NCBI RefSeq assembly: GCF_008364685.1 | Contig: NZ_VTTL01000009.1 | Coordinates: 1 to 64,000 of the forward strand | Source of the DNA: Xanthobacter oligotrophicus | GTDB taxonomy: Bacteria > Pseudomonadota > Alphaproteobacteria > Rhizobiales > Xanthobacteraceae | Length of the DNA: 64,000 nucleotides | Reading direction: 5' to 3' | In this document: positions 1 to 8,462 of the stretch, piece after piece | How the letters are laid out: each line of letters opens with the position of its first letter | How positions within the stretch are numbered: position 1 is the first letter of the stretch | Program-made: the position numbers and the translations under genes | The notes under the pieces: generated by a model | What the model saw: the letters and a program-made list of their open reading frames with translations, nothing else | What the model was told of the DNA's origin: nothing | Databases searched by the model: none

Positions 1-1
1 G

Positions 2-745
2 AACCAGATCCTGCGCGAGGGCGGGCGCCGGCGCATCGTCGTGCTGGCCAACACCTCCGGCGGGCGCGACGTGGCGGCGGTGGTGGCCGACATGCGTGAA
101 GTGATCGCGGCGACCGCACTGCCGGCCGGCATCTCCGCGAGCCTCGAGGGCACCTTCGCCGCACAGGAGCAATCCATGCGCACCATCGGCGGCCTGTCCG
201 TGGTATCGGCGCTGCTCGTCTTCGTGCTCCTCTATAGCCGCTACCGCTCGGCGCTGTTCGCCGCCATCATCATGGGGAGCGTACCGCTGGCGCTCATCGG
301 CGCGGTGGTGGCGCTGTGGATCGCCGGGCAGCCCCTGTCGGTGGCGAGCATGATCGGCTTCGTGACGCTCACCGGCATCGCCGCGCGCAACGGCATCCTG
401 AAGATCAGCCACATCATCAATCTCGCCATCGCCGAGGGCATGGCGTTCGGCCCCGCGCTGGTGATGCGCGGCAGCCTGGAGCGGCTGACGCCGGTGCTGA
501 TGACCGCCGCGTCCGCCGGCATCGCTTTGCTGCCGCTCATGAGCGGGGCCGAGGTGCCGGGCAAGGAGATCCTCCACCCCGTCGCCATCACCATTTTCGG
601 CGGCCTGGTCAGTGCCACGCTGCTCGACGCCGTTCTCACCCCCGTCCTTGTCCTGCGCCATGGCCGACGCCCGCTGGAGCGGCTGGTGGCAGCGGCGTGG
701 GAGACCGCCCCCTCCACCGCCGCCGCCCGCGCGGACGCCTTCTGA
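2..745 (+). CDS. Heavy-metal RND efflux pump, C-terminal part (CusA/CzcA-like)
   Basis: The frame is open from the left edge, so only the last 247 residues are seen and the start lies outside the window. Four or five long hydrophobic helices separated by short loops match the last membrane bundle of inner-membrane RND transporters. The segment GFVTLTGIAARNGI and the following ELTPVLMT-like stretch are typical of the CusA/CzcA metal branch of the family. Such pumps take Cu, Ag, Co, Zn or Cd from the periplasm or cytosol and export them with a membrane fusion protein and outer-membrane channel, which would lie upstream. The gene ends 12 bp before a small exported protein and is followed by a multicopper oxidase, which favours copper or silver as substrate. 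That metal is inferred; no residue seen here sets it. Confidence 0.85.
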   Translation, partial: NQILREGGRRRIVVLANTSGGRDVAAVVADMREVIAATALPAGISASLEGTFAAQEQSMRTIGGLSVVSALLVFVLLYSRYRSALFAAIIMGSVPLALIGAVVALWIAGQPLSVASMIGFVTLTGIAARNGILKISHIINLAIAEGMAFGPALVMRGSLERLTPVLMTAASAGIALLPLMSGAEVPGKEILHPVAITIFGGLVSATLLDAVLTPVLVLRHGRRPLERLVAAAWETAPSTAAARADAF

Positions 746-757
746 CCGGAGCCTGTC

Positions 758-1132
758 ATGATGTTTCGCCGCCTTCTGCCGGCCGCCCTCGCCATTTCGC
801 TGGTTGCGCTGCCCGCCCTTGCCCACGAGCCCGGCGTGGGCGCAAATGGTGGGGTGCGGGTGGATGCCGGCCATTACCACGCGGAGCTGGTGGCCGACGG
901 CACCCCCGCCGTCTCGCTCTATCTGAGCGACGGCGCCGACAAGCCGGTTCCAGCGGACGGCTTCAAGGCCAATGCCATCCTCGTGGTGGACGGCAAGGCC
1001 CAGCGCTTTCCCCTCTCGCCCGCCGGCGGCAACCGGCTTGCCGGTACGGCGCCGGTTGCCATCCCAAAGGGCGTGAAGGGCGTGGTCCAGATCTCCGCGC
1101 CCGACGGCACCTCCGCCCAGGCCAAATACTGA
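758..1132 (+). CDS. Small exported protein of the metal-resistance cluster
   Basis: A 124-residue protein with a clear Sec signal peptide: MMFRRLL, a hydrophobic run, then a likely cleavage site at PALAHEP. The mature part is about 100 residues with no cysteine pair and two early histidines (AHEP, GHYHAEL) that could touch metal. It begins 12 bp after the RND stop codon, so it is almost certainly cotranscribed with the pump. A second in-frame ATG follows the first directly and either could be used. I do not recognise a named family. A periplasmic accessory role in metal export is inferred from position alone. Confidence 0.7.
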   Translation: MMFRRLLPAALAISLVALPALAHEPGVGANGGVRVDAGHYHAELVADGTPAVSLYLSDGADKPVPADGFKANAILVVDGKAQRFPLSPAGGNRLAGTAPVAIPKGVKGVVQISAPDGTSAQAKY

Positions 1133-1194
1133 AGACCGCCCGAAACCCCTTCGCTTCGCCTCGTCTGCCCGGCGACGAGCCAAAGAGGCCGATC

Positions 1195-2715
1195 ATGACC
1201 CGACCCATGTTCCAGTCTGTTCCTTCCCGCCGCGCCGTCCTGGCCGGTGGCGCGGCACTCGGCGCGCTCGCCCTCTCCGGCGGCTGGCAGCGCGCCCTTG
1301 CGGCTCCGCTTCTCACGGTGGAAAGCCTCACCCTCGACGTGAACGGCAAGGCGGCGAAGGTGTTCGCCGTTAAGGGGCCTTCCGGCGAGGGCCTCTTCGC
1401 CAAGGAGGGAGACCGGCTCACCGGCGCGGTGCTCAACGCCTCGCAGAGCCCTGCGGTGATGCACTGGCACGGCCAGATCTTCGCCCCGCCGGACCAGGAC
1501 CGCGCCCGTCCCAATGGCGGCGAACTTGCCCCCGGGGGCATCGATCAGGTGGATTTCCGCCTTACCCCCGGCACCCACTGGATGCACTCCCACACCTTGA
1601 GCGAGCAGCAATTGCTCGCCGCGCCCCTCGTCACCCGCGAGGCGGACGCGGGCGATGTCCAGGACGTGGTGGTGATGCTGCACGACTTCTCCTTCCGCAG
1701 CCCGGAGGAGATCCTGGCCGAGCTCGGCGGCGCGAACGCACACGGCGGCCACGGTGGTCACGGCATGGGCCAGCAGATGCAAGGCATGCCGGGAATGGCG
1801 ATGCCGGGAATGGGCCACTCCGGCCACGGCATGGGGGGAATGGGTGCCGGGCCGGGCGCTGGAATGGGCGCCGCGATGCAGGGGGGAGGTATGCAGGGTG
1901 GCGGCATGATGGTGCACGCCAACGATGTTGCCTACGACGCTTTCCTCGCCAACCGCCGCACCCTCGCCGATCCCGAGGTGGTGCAGGTGGAAAAGGGCGG
2001 CCGGGTGCGGCTCCGCATCATCAATGGCGGCACCGCCACCGCCTTCTTCATAACCGTGCCGGGCCTGAAGGCGACCTGCATCGCCGTCGATGGCACGCCC
2101 TGCGCCCCGTTGGCGGCGGAGGCCTTTCCGCTCGCCCAGGGACAGCGCATCGACCTCCTCGTGGAGATCCCGGCAGGGGGCGGTGCCTTTCCGGTGCTGG
2201 CGCAGGTGGAGGCCTCGCCCCGTCGCACCGGCCTCGTGCTGGCGACGGCCGGTGCCGCCATCGCCCGCCTCGAGGAGACGGCCGACAGGCCGCAGGGGCT
2301 TCTCGACCTCGCCTTCGAGGGGCGGCTTTCCGCCTTAAATCCTCTCGCGGCGCGGCGGGCGGACAAGGTCTTCCCCATCATGCTGGGCGAGGAGCCAGGC
2401 TACCGCTGGACCATCAACGGCCGCATCCATGGCGAGGATGTGCCCTTCACCGTGCAGCAGGGCGAGCGGGTGGAGATGACCTTCCTGAACCCCACCGGCA
2501 TGAGCCATCCCATGCACCTGCATGGCCACCATTTCCAGGTGGTGGGCATCGGCGGGCGCCGCTTTGCAGGCGCCCTGCGCGACACGGTGATGGTGCCGCC
2601 GCACACGCCCGTGACCATCGCCTTCGATGCCGGGCAGAAGGGCGAGTGGTTCCTGCACTGCCACCACCTCTATCACATGGCCACCGGGATGATGGCGGTG
2701 GTGAAGGTGGCTTGA
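1195..2715 (+). CDS. Multicopper oxidase, CopA/CueO-like, Tat-exported
   Basis: A 506-residue periplasmic copper oxidase, likely to oxidise Cu(I) to Cu(II) and so detoxify copper. The start at 1195 gives a twin-arginine leader (SRRAVLAGG with a hydrophobic run ending near QRALA). Copper ligands are all present in order: HWHG near residue 88, MHSH near 125, HPMHLHGHH near 440 and the C-terminal HCHHLYHMATGMM, whose last Met would be the axial type-1 ligand. Between domains 1 and 2 is a Met/His/Gly-rich stretch of about 60 residues (repeats of GMPGM and GHGM), typical of copper-collecting segments in CopA and PcoA. It lies 62 bp after the small exported protein, consistent with a copper-resistance operon. 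Confidence in the fold is high; the exact substrate is inferred. Confidence 0.92.
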   Translation: MTRPMFQSVPSRRAVLAGGAALGALALSGGWQRALAAPLLTVESLTLDVNGKAAKVFAVKGPSGEGLFAKEGDRLTGAVLNASQSPAVMHWHGQIFAPPDQDRARPNGGELAPGGIDQVDFRLTPGTHWMHSHTLSEQQLLAAPLVTREADAGDVQDVVVMLHDFSFRSPEEILAELGGANAHGGHGGHGMGQQMQGMPGMAMPGMGHSGHGMGGMGAGPGAGMGAAMQGGGMQGGGMMVHANDVAYDAFLANRRTLADPEVVQVEKGGRVRLRIINGGTATAFFITVPGLKATCIAVDGTPCAPLAAEAFPLAQGQRIDLLVEIPAGGGAFPVLAQVEASPRRTGLVLATAGAAIARLEETADRPQGLLDLAFEGRLSALNPLAARRADKVFPIMLGEEPGYRWTINGRIHGEDVPFTVQQGERVEMTFLNPTGMSHPMHLHGHHFQVVGIGGRRFAGALRDTVMVPPHTPVTIAFDAGQKGEWFLHCHHLYHMATGMMAVVKVA

Positions 2716-3055
2716 CGATCGAGGTGGACGGGAAGCAGCAGGAAGCCTGGCGGGACGCTGCAGGTCCGCGCCGTCGGCCACGGGCACATGGACACTGCAG
2801 GAGACGCTGCAGCCTTGAGCAGGCTCAACGTGCGCGCCGACGAGGTCACGTGCGCATGGTTCCCGCTGAACCCTGATCAGGTGGGCAGGCGGGTCCTTGT
2901 TCGTCCTGCACGATCGGGCAGCTCTCGTCCTTCGCCCGGTCGGCGAAGCTCAGATAATGGACCCGGACGTCGTCATAGCCTGCCCGCAAGGCGGCGAGGG
3001 CCGAGTGAGGCTTTGTCTCACGCCAGGCGACGATTGCGTCCGGCCCCGCTCGCCG
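2716..3055. other. Intergenic, no recognised gene
   Basis: 340 bp between the multicopper oxidase and the convergent MFS gene. On the minus strand a stretch of about 65 codons ending at a stop at 2846-2848 stays open with coding-like composition (it includes DESCPIV), but it has no convincing start, no recognised family and does not join the MFS frame. It may be a remnant. Nothing else firm is visible. Confidence 0.4.
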
Positions 3056-4288
3056 TCAACGCTCCTCCGGCGGCTTGATGTGCCGGAAGGCCCAGAGCAG
3101 CGCGAAGTCGTAGAGGATCTTCAGCACCCCGCAGAGGATGAAGGGCCATGCCTCGAAGCCGGCCTGGAACAGCGCGCCCGCGAGCACGGGGCTTACCGCC
3201 GAGGCGAGGCTGCGCGGCACGGCGGTGACACTGGCGGCCGCCGGGCGCTCGGGCGGCGTCACCACCGCCATCACGTAGGAGGAGCGCGCCGGCACGTCCA
3301 TCTGCGAGAGCAGCCCGCGCATCAGCAGCAGGCCGAGGGCCACTTCGAGGTTCGGCACCAGCGCGGCGAGGATCAGGCACAGGCTGGAGGGGATGTGGGT
3401 GAACACCATGGTGTTCACGAGGCCGATGCGCCGCGACAGCCAAGCCGCCACCGGGAAGGAGAAGGCGGAAAGGACCCCCGAGGCGAAGAAGAATACACCG
3501 GCCGCCGATAGCGACAGGCCGAAGCGGGTGAACAGCCACAGGGCGACGAGGGATTGCACAGCGAGCCCACCGGCGAAGGCATCGATGCAGAACAACGCCG
3601 CCAGCCGGTAGACGATGCCCCGCGACGGGCCGAGCGCTGCCCGGGGCTTCTCCTTCGCATCAGGAGCAGCGCGCGGGATGCGAGCGTAGAACAAGCCGCC
3701 GGCGACGCCGAGCACCGCATAGAGCGCGAACATGCCCTCCAGGGCGCTCAGGCGCGAGATGCCGAGGGTTCCGAGCAGTTCCGGGCTCATGGCCGCGAGC
3801 GCTCCCAGGGCCGCAGCCAGCGCGCCCACCAGGCTGTAGCGGGCGAAGGCCGAGGTCCGCGCCTTGTCCGCCACGAGATGGGAAAGCACCGTGTGCTCCA
3901 GCGGCACGAAGATGCTGACGCTCCCGGACGAGGGATTCACGGTGCCGCAGAAGGCCACCAGCAGCACCGCGCCGAAGCTTGCCGACCGGGTGAAGGCGAG
4001 GCCCGTCGCCACCATCAGCGCGGAGGCGAGGATCAGCAGCTTGCGCTGGTCGATGCGGTGGCCGACGAAGCCGATGACGAGGGTCATCAATGCCGAGCCG
4101 AGCAGCGCCGTGGTCGCCACCACGCCGATCTCGAAGGCGTCAAGGCCGATGGCGGCGAGATAGACCGGCAGCAGCACGGCCACGAAACCATCGCCGAAAT
4201 CCCTCATTGCCCGCGCCGCATAGATGGCGGAGACGGGAGAGATCGCCGTTGGGGCGGCTCCGCCCGACGGGCTCAAGGGCTGGTGCAC
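3056..4288 (-). CDS. MFS transporter in chromate-type locus
   Basis: A membrane protein of about 410 residues with around 12 hydrophobic helices in two halves and a central cytoplasmic loop (KEKPRAALGPSRG), the usual major facilitator layout. The GTG at 4288 is chosen because GGAGG sits 7 bp before it and this start clears the upstream stop codon by 16 bp; the ATG at 4351 would overlap the upstream gene and has no clear ribosome site. It is cotranscribed with a stand-alone ChrB C-domain protein. Chromate loci usually carry the CHR transporter ChrA. Here an MFS protein takes its place, so export of chromate or another oxyanion is inferred from context only. Confidence 0.8.
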   Translation of the reverse strand: MHQPLSPSGGAAPTAISPVSAIYAARAMRDFGDGFVAVLLPVYLAAIGLDAFEIGVVATTALLGSALMTLVIGFVGHRIDQRKLLILASALMVATGLAFTRSASFGAVLLVAFCGTVNPSSGSVSIFVPLEHTVLSHLVADKARTSAFARYSLVGALAAALGALAAMSPELLGTLGISRLSALEGMFALYAVLGVAGGLFYARIPRAAPDAKEKPRAALGPSRGIVYRLAALFCIDAFAGGLAVQSLVALWLFTRFGLSLSAAGVFFFASGVLSAFSFPVAAWLSRRIGLVNTMVFTHIPSSLCLILAALVPNLEVALGLLLMRGLLSQMDVPARSSYVMAVVTPPERPAAASVTAVPRSLASAVSPVLAGALFQAGFEAWPFILCGVLKILYDFALLWAFRHIKPPEER

Positions 4289-4304
4289 GAGCGTTCCTCC
4301 GGGG

Positions 4305-4751
4305 TCATGCGGTGGCCGGCCACTTGGCGCCGGCCCCGCCGGCCCAGGCATAGAGGGCGTCGTAGATGACGAAGCCGCGCCTCAGGAGGTCGTGGTCGTC
4401 GGGCGTCACTTCGCGCAGTCCCTTGGAGATGGCGAGGAGGCCAGCGGACTGGGGCGTCAGATCCGGCCGGCCGGTGTCGGCCCCGCGCACGATCTCGGCG
4501 AGCGTGGCGACGGCGGGATCGCTCTGAAGGCCATACGCGCCCACGAAGGCGTCGAAGCTGCACTTCTCCCCCACATGGCCGAACGCCACGCCCGGCACGT
4601 CGAACGGCGTCGCTCCCGTCTCCTCGGCCCTGCGGGTCACCTCTTCGGGTGGCGCGAACAGGAATTCCGGCGCCGCGTCGATGAAGCGCGCGATCAGCCA
4701 GGGGCAGGCGATGCGGTCGATGACCGGGCGGGCGCGGGTGACCCATTTCAT
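4305..4751 (-). CDS. Stand-alone ChrB C-terminal domain protein (chromate resistance)
   Basis: A 148-residue soluble protein matching the C-terminal half of ChrB. It has VIDRIACPWLIARFIDAAPE near the start, then FGHVGEKCSFDAFV and DALYAW, each paralleled in the full ChrB encoded divergently (VDRIACGWLIRRFIDP, THEGDRCSFEVLL, DTLYQYF). It lacks the N-terminal DNA-binding half. The family is linked with chromate resistance, but its biochemistry is not settled. It is the first gene of a two-gene unit with the MFS transporter. The conserved His/Cys pair (GHVGEKC) could be a metal or oxyanion site; that is inference. Confidence 0.82.
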   Translation of the reverse strand: MKWVTRARPVIDRIACPWLIARFIDAAPEFLFAPPEEVTRRAEETGATPFDVPGVAFGHVGEKCSFDAFVGAYGLQSDPAVATLAEIVRGADTGRPDLTPQSAGLLAISKGLREVTPDDHDLLRRGFVIYDALYAWAGGAGAKWPATA

Positions 4752-4825
4752 GAGCCGTCTCCTTGCCGGCCGCGGCGCCTTTGGATCTCCGCCAGCCAGG
4801 GGTGGACGCTACACCTGCATCACAA

Positions 4826-4862
4826 ATGATACAATTGTTGCAATTCATATTATGGATGATAC
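4826..4862. promoter_or_regulatory. Divergent promoter region with paired ATGATAC repeats
   Basis: The 120-bp gap between the divergent chrB-type genes is AT-rich in an otherwise GC-rich setting. It holds two direct copies of ATGATAC at 4826-4832 and 4856-4862, exactly 30 bp apart (about three helical turns), with the palindrome ACAATTGT at 4831-4838 between them. This suits an operator for the ChrB regulator acting on both promoters. Binding is inferred. Confidence 0.45.
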
Positions 4863-4871
4863 GGTTTCCTC

Positions 4872-5861
4872 ATGAACGACGAGGACGCCACCGAACAGCG
4901 CTGGCTGCTGCTGATCCACCAGCTTCCCACCAAGCCGGCCTACTTCCGCGTCAAGATCTGGCGGCGACTGCAGGGCATCGGAGCGGTGGCGGTGAAGAGT
5001 TCGGTCTACGCCTTGCCGGCCTCGGCCGAGACCCAGGAGGATTTCCAGTGGCTCGTGAAGGAGATCGTCGCCGGCGGCGGTGAGGCCATGGTGTGCGAGG
5101 CCCGGCTCGTGGATGGTCTGAGCGACGCTCAGGTCCGCGCCTTGTTCGACTGCGCACGCGACACGGACTACAGCGCGATTGCAGAGGACGCCCGTACCAT
5201 CGCCGCCGTGCTGGATGCCGACGGGAGCACCGAGAAGCGGGCTGAGGCGCGCTCCCAGAGCGGCCGATTGCGTCGCCGGCTCGCCGACATCGCCGCCCTC
5301 GATTTCTTCGGTGCCACCGGGCGCATCGTCGCCGAAGGGCTTCTAGCCGAACTGGAGGCCCGAACCGCGGAGGACAAGCCCATGATATCCCCGTCCGCAC
5401 AACCGCCGGCCGATCCCGACCCGCTCGCCGCCCTCAGGGGGCATGTCTGGGTGACGCGGCGCGACGTGCATGTGGATCGCATCGCCTGCGGCTGGCTGAT
5501 CCGGCGCTTCATCGATCCCGCTGCACAGATCCGCTTCGTCCCCGGCAAGGGCTATGGGCCGAAGTCCGGGGAGCTGCGCTTCGACATGTTCGAGGGCGAG
5601 ATCACCCACGAGGGGGATCGTTGCAGCTTCGAGGTGCTGCTCCGCCGCGCCGGCCTGTCCGATCCCGCCCTTCAGGCGGTGGGCGAGATCATCCACGACA
5701 TCGACCTCAAGGACGGCAAGTTCGGCCGCGAGGAAGCCGGTGGCATCGCTAGCCTCATCACCGGCATCACCTTGAGCGAACCCGACGATGCCCAGCGCCT
5801 CGCCAAAGGCGCCGGAGTATTCGACACGCTCTACCAGTATTTCCACGGCCGGCGTGTATGA
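4872..5861 (+). CDS. chrB: ChrB, chromate-responsive regulator/resistance protein
   Basis: A 329-residue two-part protein. Residues 1-90 (RWLLLIHQLPTKPAYFRVKI, VKSSVYALP) resemble the winged-helix N-terminus of PaaX/ChrB regulators. A charged helical linker follows to about residue 185, and residues 190-325 form the ChrB C-domain (VDRIACGWLIRRFIDP, THEGDRCSFEVLL, DTLYQYF). ChrB proteins act as chromate-sensitive regulators of chromate efflux genes. The gene is divergent from the ChrB C-domain/MFS unit and shares its promoter region, so it probably controls both. No chrA is seen in the window. Some ChrB-like genes are regulators and some only accessory; the DNA-binding half here argues for the former. 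Confidence 0.88.
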   Translation: MNDEDATEQRWLLLIHQLPTKPAYFRVKIWRRLQGIGAVAVKSSVYALPASAETQEDFQWLVKEIVAGGGEAMVCEARLVDGLSDAQVRALFDCARDTDYSAIAEDARTIAAVLDADGSTEKRAEARSQSGRLRRRLADIAALDFFGATGRIVAEGLLAELEARTAEDKPMISPSAQPPADPDPLAALRGHVWVTRRDVHVDRIACGWLIRRFIDPAAQIRFVPGKGYGPKSGELRFDMFEGEITHEGDRCSFEVLLRRAGLSDPALQAVGEIIHDIDLKDGKFGREEAGGIASLITGITLSEPDDAQRLAKGAGVFDTLYQYFHGRRV

Positions 5862-5931
5862 TCCGGAGGATCTCGACCATGGTCCATCTGGATCCCATGG
5901 GTGCGGTGGTGGCCCGGCGGGCATCTGGGCG

Positions 5932-6441
5932 GTGATGACGGGTGCGGTTTCGACGAATGGAGGGCCGGGTGGAGCGGCGTTGGCTCGACGTGGACGAGGG
6001 CTCGATCCGTTTTCCAGATACCAAAAGCGGCGCCCAAACGCGGGTCATCGGCCGCACTGCAATGAACCTTTTGCTGGAACAGCCGAATACAGCATCGCCA
6101 TACTTCTTCCTGGCGGATTGGGGTGAGCACCACTTTATTGGCGTCGTTCGGGTGCTCGATCGGCTGTGTGCCAGCGCGAAACTCGACAATGTGACCCCGC
6201 ACACATTGAGGCACACCTTTGCCAGCGTAGCGGCGGATCTGGGCTTTTCCGAACTGACCATTGTGGCGCTGCCGGGCCATACAGACCGGGGCTAACCCAG
6301 CGCTATATCCATATAGACGAGGCACTCAGGCTCGCGGCCGACAAGGTTGCCGGAGAGATTACCGCTATCCTGGACCAATCCGGACGCGCCGGCCGTCCGT
6401 CACGATCTGGGCATCAGGCCGAGCGCGTCGGGGACGATTGA
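5932..6441 (+). pseudogene. Integrase C-terminal remnant, frameshifted
   Basis: This stretch matches the last third of the intact tyrosine recombinase at 22233-23546 at both protein and DNA level: GSIRFPDTKSGAQTRVIGR is identical and HTLRHTFASVA plus YIHIDEALRLAAD follow. The N-terminal two thirds are missing, with homology starting near 5932 (codons for MTG). A one-base deletion near 6294, relative to the intact gene, separates the HTLRHTF box from the segment with the catalytic tyrosine (TQRYIH), which continues in another frame to 6441. LLGH has become LPGH. It cannot make an active recombinase. It is a scar of an earlier, related integration. Confidence 0.88.
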
Positions 6442-6492
6442 AATCGGCAGGACGGTTCGATGAGGATGTTAGCGTTAAGCGAGGTCAGGGCG

Positions 6493-6701
6493 ATGGCGAA
6501 CGAAAGAAGGGCTTAGAGCGGGATTCTGGGCTCTGTCCATAGGACCACCGCCAGGCTTCACAAGGCCGGGCTGATCGAAGATGCGACCATGCGCGCGTTC
6601 GATCCCCTGTGCCTGACACCCGTCCAGCCGCTGACCCCGGAAGATATTCCCGCGGGAGCGTAAGCGGGTCACGCTGAGCGCAGCGCTTAGGATGCGTTTT
6701 T
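6493..6701 (+). pseudogene. HigA-like antitoxin remnant
   Basis: In one frame from the ATG at 6493 the reading is MANERRA, an in-frame TAG at 6514, then GILGSVHRTTARLHKAGLI, DATMRAFDPLCLTPV and QPLTPEDIP. This is the N-terminal signature of small Xre/HigA-type antitoxins (KAGLID-ATM-AFD-LCLTPV-LTPEEI). The frame then ends at 6661, but a neighbouring frame continues as PRERKRV, where intact relatives have REREGVSQAVF, so a frameshift precedes the helix-turn-helix. No toxin gene is visible beside it. It is a decayed gene next to the integrase remnant. Confidence 0.65.
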
Positions 6702-6719
6702 TCGCGGCCTGGGGCACCA

Positions 6720-7631
6720 CTACGCCGCCGGCGCCGTGGGGATGGACCTCGTCTTCTGTGCGGCCATGAGCAGGTCCACGAAGGCTGTTACCTTGGGCGG
6801 GCGGAAGCGTGCGGTGGGATAGACCGTATAGATGCCGCCGGACGGCAGTTGCCACGCAGGCAGCACATGGATCAGTCGCCCGGCTGCCAGATCCTTCGCC
6901 ACGAGAAAATCCGGCAGGATGGAAAGCCCACCGCCGGCCTTCACAGCCGCGAGCACGCCGGGTGTCGTGTCGATGGCAATTGTCGCCTGCATACGTGCGG
7001 TCTGCCGGTCGAGGTCACCGCGCGTGAAAGACCAGAGCAAGGGTTCGCGCAGGGCAAGATTGGCGATGAAGGGCAAGGAGCCCAGATCTTCCGGCGTGCG
7101 CAGCGATGCGGTGCGATCGGCGAAGACGGGGCTCGCGACCAGCAACTGATCGAACGAACCGATCTTGCGCGCCTGAAGACTGGAATCCACCAGCCAACCG
7201 ACACGGATCGCCAGATCGATGCGGCCGGAGACGAGATCGACTGTGTCGTCGCTCAGCGTCAGTTCCACCCGGCAGGCGGGAAAGCGGGCGGTGAAGGCGG
7301 ACGCGAGCGGGGCGACAAGGGCCGTGCCGTAGTCGTTCGGTGCCGTGATGCGTAGCGTGCCCGTCGGCGCCGCCGCGGCCTGCGCCAGTTCATCGAAGGC
7401 ATCTTCCGCGTCGCGCAGGATCATCACGCACCGGGCGTGAAACAGCCGGCCGGCCTCGGTGGGCCGGACCTGCCGCGTGGTGCGCACCAGCAGGCTGGTT
7501 CCCAGATCCCTTTCCAAGTGCGCGACCTGCTGGCTCACCACCGCCTTGGTGATGCCGAGCCGCTCGGCCGCGCGGGTGAACGAGCCGGTGTCGACCACGG
7601 CGGTAAAATAGGCCAGCCGGTTGAGGTTCAT
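6720..7631 (-). CDS. LysR-family transcriptional regulator
   Basis: A 303-residue LysR protein of normal length. The N-terminal winged helix is clear (LAYFTAVVDTGSFTRAAERL, then ITKAVVSQQVAHLERDLG), followed by a linker helix and a periplasmic-binding-like effector domain with GRIDLAIRVG, characteristic of the LTTR branch acting on quinone and aldehyde stress genes. It is divergent from the DsbA-like gene, with about 117 bp between the starts, so the usual arrangement is autoregulation plus control of the divergent 7749-9759 gene group. The effector is unknown. Confidence 0.9.
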   Translation of the reverse strand: MNLNRLAYFTAVVDTGSFTRAAERLGITKAVVSQQVAHLERDLGTSLLVRTTRQVRPTEAGRLFHARCVMILRDAEDAFDELAQAAAAPTGTLRITAPNDYGTALVAPLASAFTARFPACRVELTLSDDTVDLVSGRIDLAIRVGWLVDSSLQARKIGSFDQLLVASPVFADRTASLRTPEDLGSLPFIANLALREPLLWSFTRGDLDRQTARMQATIAIDTTPGVLAAVKAGGGLSILPDFLVAKDLAAGRLIHVLPAWQLPSGGIYTVYPTARFRPPKVTAFVDLLMAAQKTRSIPTAPAA

Positions 7632-7748
7632 GGGTTAGCAAGCTTTGCAGGTGCAGACGACTGTTCGTATTTAGCATACAGATTGTCATTTTTGTTGGTC
7701 TTTTATGGTCAGTTCTCCCGTGCCATTTCCTTGGCCCAGGAGACGGCC

Positions 7749-8393
7749 ATGACCAAGCAGACCCGCATCACCTATCTGTTCGACCCGCTCTGTGGCTGGT
7801 GCTACGGCGCATCCGCGACGCTCGAAAGTCTGATGCGCGAGCCGGATATGGATGTTGAGCTGGCGCCCGCCGGCCTCTTCGCCGGGGCCGGCGGCCGCCC
7901 GATGGACGCGGGCTTCGCGGATTATGCGTGGAGCAATGACCAGCGCATCGCCCGCCTGACCGGCCAACCCTTCAGCGACGCCTACCGTCACAAGGTTCTG
8001 GCAGACCACACACGGCTGTTCGATTCCGGCCCGGCGACGCTGGCGATCATCGCGGTTGCCGTCGCCGCTCCGGAGCGGGCGTTCGCTGCGCTCAAGGCGA
8101 TCCAGCACGCCCGCTATGTGGAAGGCCGCGACATCACCGACATCGCCGTCCTCGCTCAGGTGCTGCGTACCCTGGACATGCCGGAGATCGCCCACCGTCT
8201 CGAAACGCCCGACGAGGCGTTGATGGCGGCGTATCGCTCACGCGTCGAGACCGCACGCGGTGACATGCGACGCTTCGGTGCCGAGGGCGTTCCGGCTCTC
8301 ATTGTCGGTGCGGGAGACCGCCGCCGGCTCCTGCGGGCCAACGCCCTGTTCGGCAGCATGGATATGCTGGTCACCGAACTGAAGGCGGCCTGA
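7749..8393 (+). CDS. DsbA-family/FrnE-like thiol oxidoreductase
   Basis: A 214-residue cytoplasmic thioredoxin-fold protein. The active site CGWC lies at residues 16-19 after a first strand (ITYLFDPLCGWCYG), the helical insertion spans about residues 40-150, and a cis-Pro loop (GVPALIV) follows near 188. This is the DsbA/FrnE layout without a signal peptide. AGGAGA lies 7 bp before the ATG at 7749. It is the first gene of a rightward group with an MBL-fold protein and a SnoaL-like protein, under the divergent LysR gene. Substrates are unknown; roles in disulfide or electrophile handling are inferred. Confidence 0.85.
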   Translation: MTKQTRITYLFDPLCGWCYGASATLESLMREPDMDVELAPAGLFAGAGGRPMDAGFADYAWSNDQRIARLTGQPFSDAYRHKVLADHTRLFDSGPATLAIIAVAVAAPERAFAALKAIQHARYVEGRDITDIAVLAQVLRTLDMPEIAHRLETPDEALMAAYRSRVETARGDMRRFGAEGVPALIVGAGDRRRLLRANALFGSMDMLVTELKAA

Positions 8394-8462
8394 GCCTGCG
8401 CCATCGGCGGGGCGCCCATCTGCCCCGCATTTTCCATTCCAACGCCCCATCAGGAGACATCC

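Noticed and set aside
316-1194. A long N-terminal extension of the multicopper oxidase
   Set aside because: The frame is open upstream but crosses two real genes in other frames; the Tat leader fixes the start at 1195.
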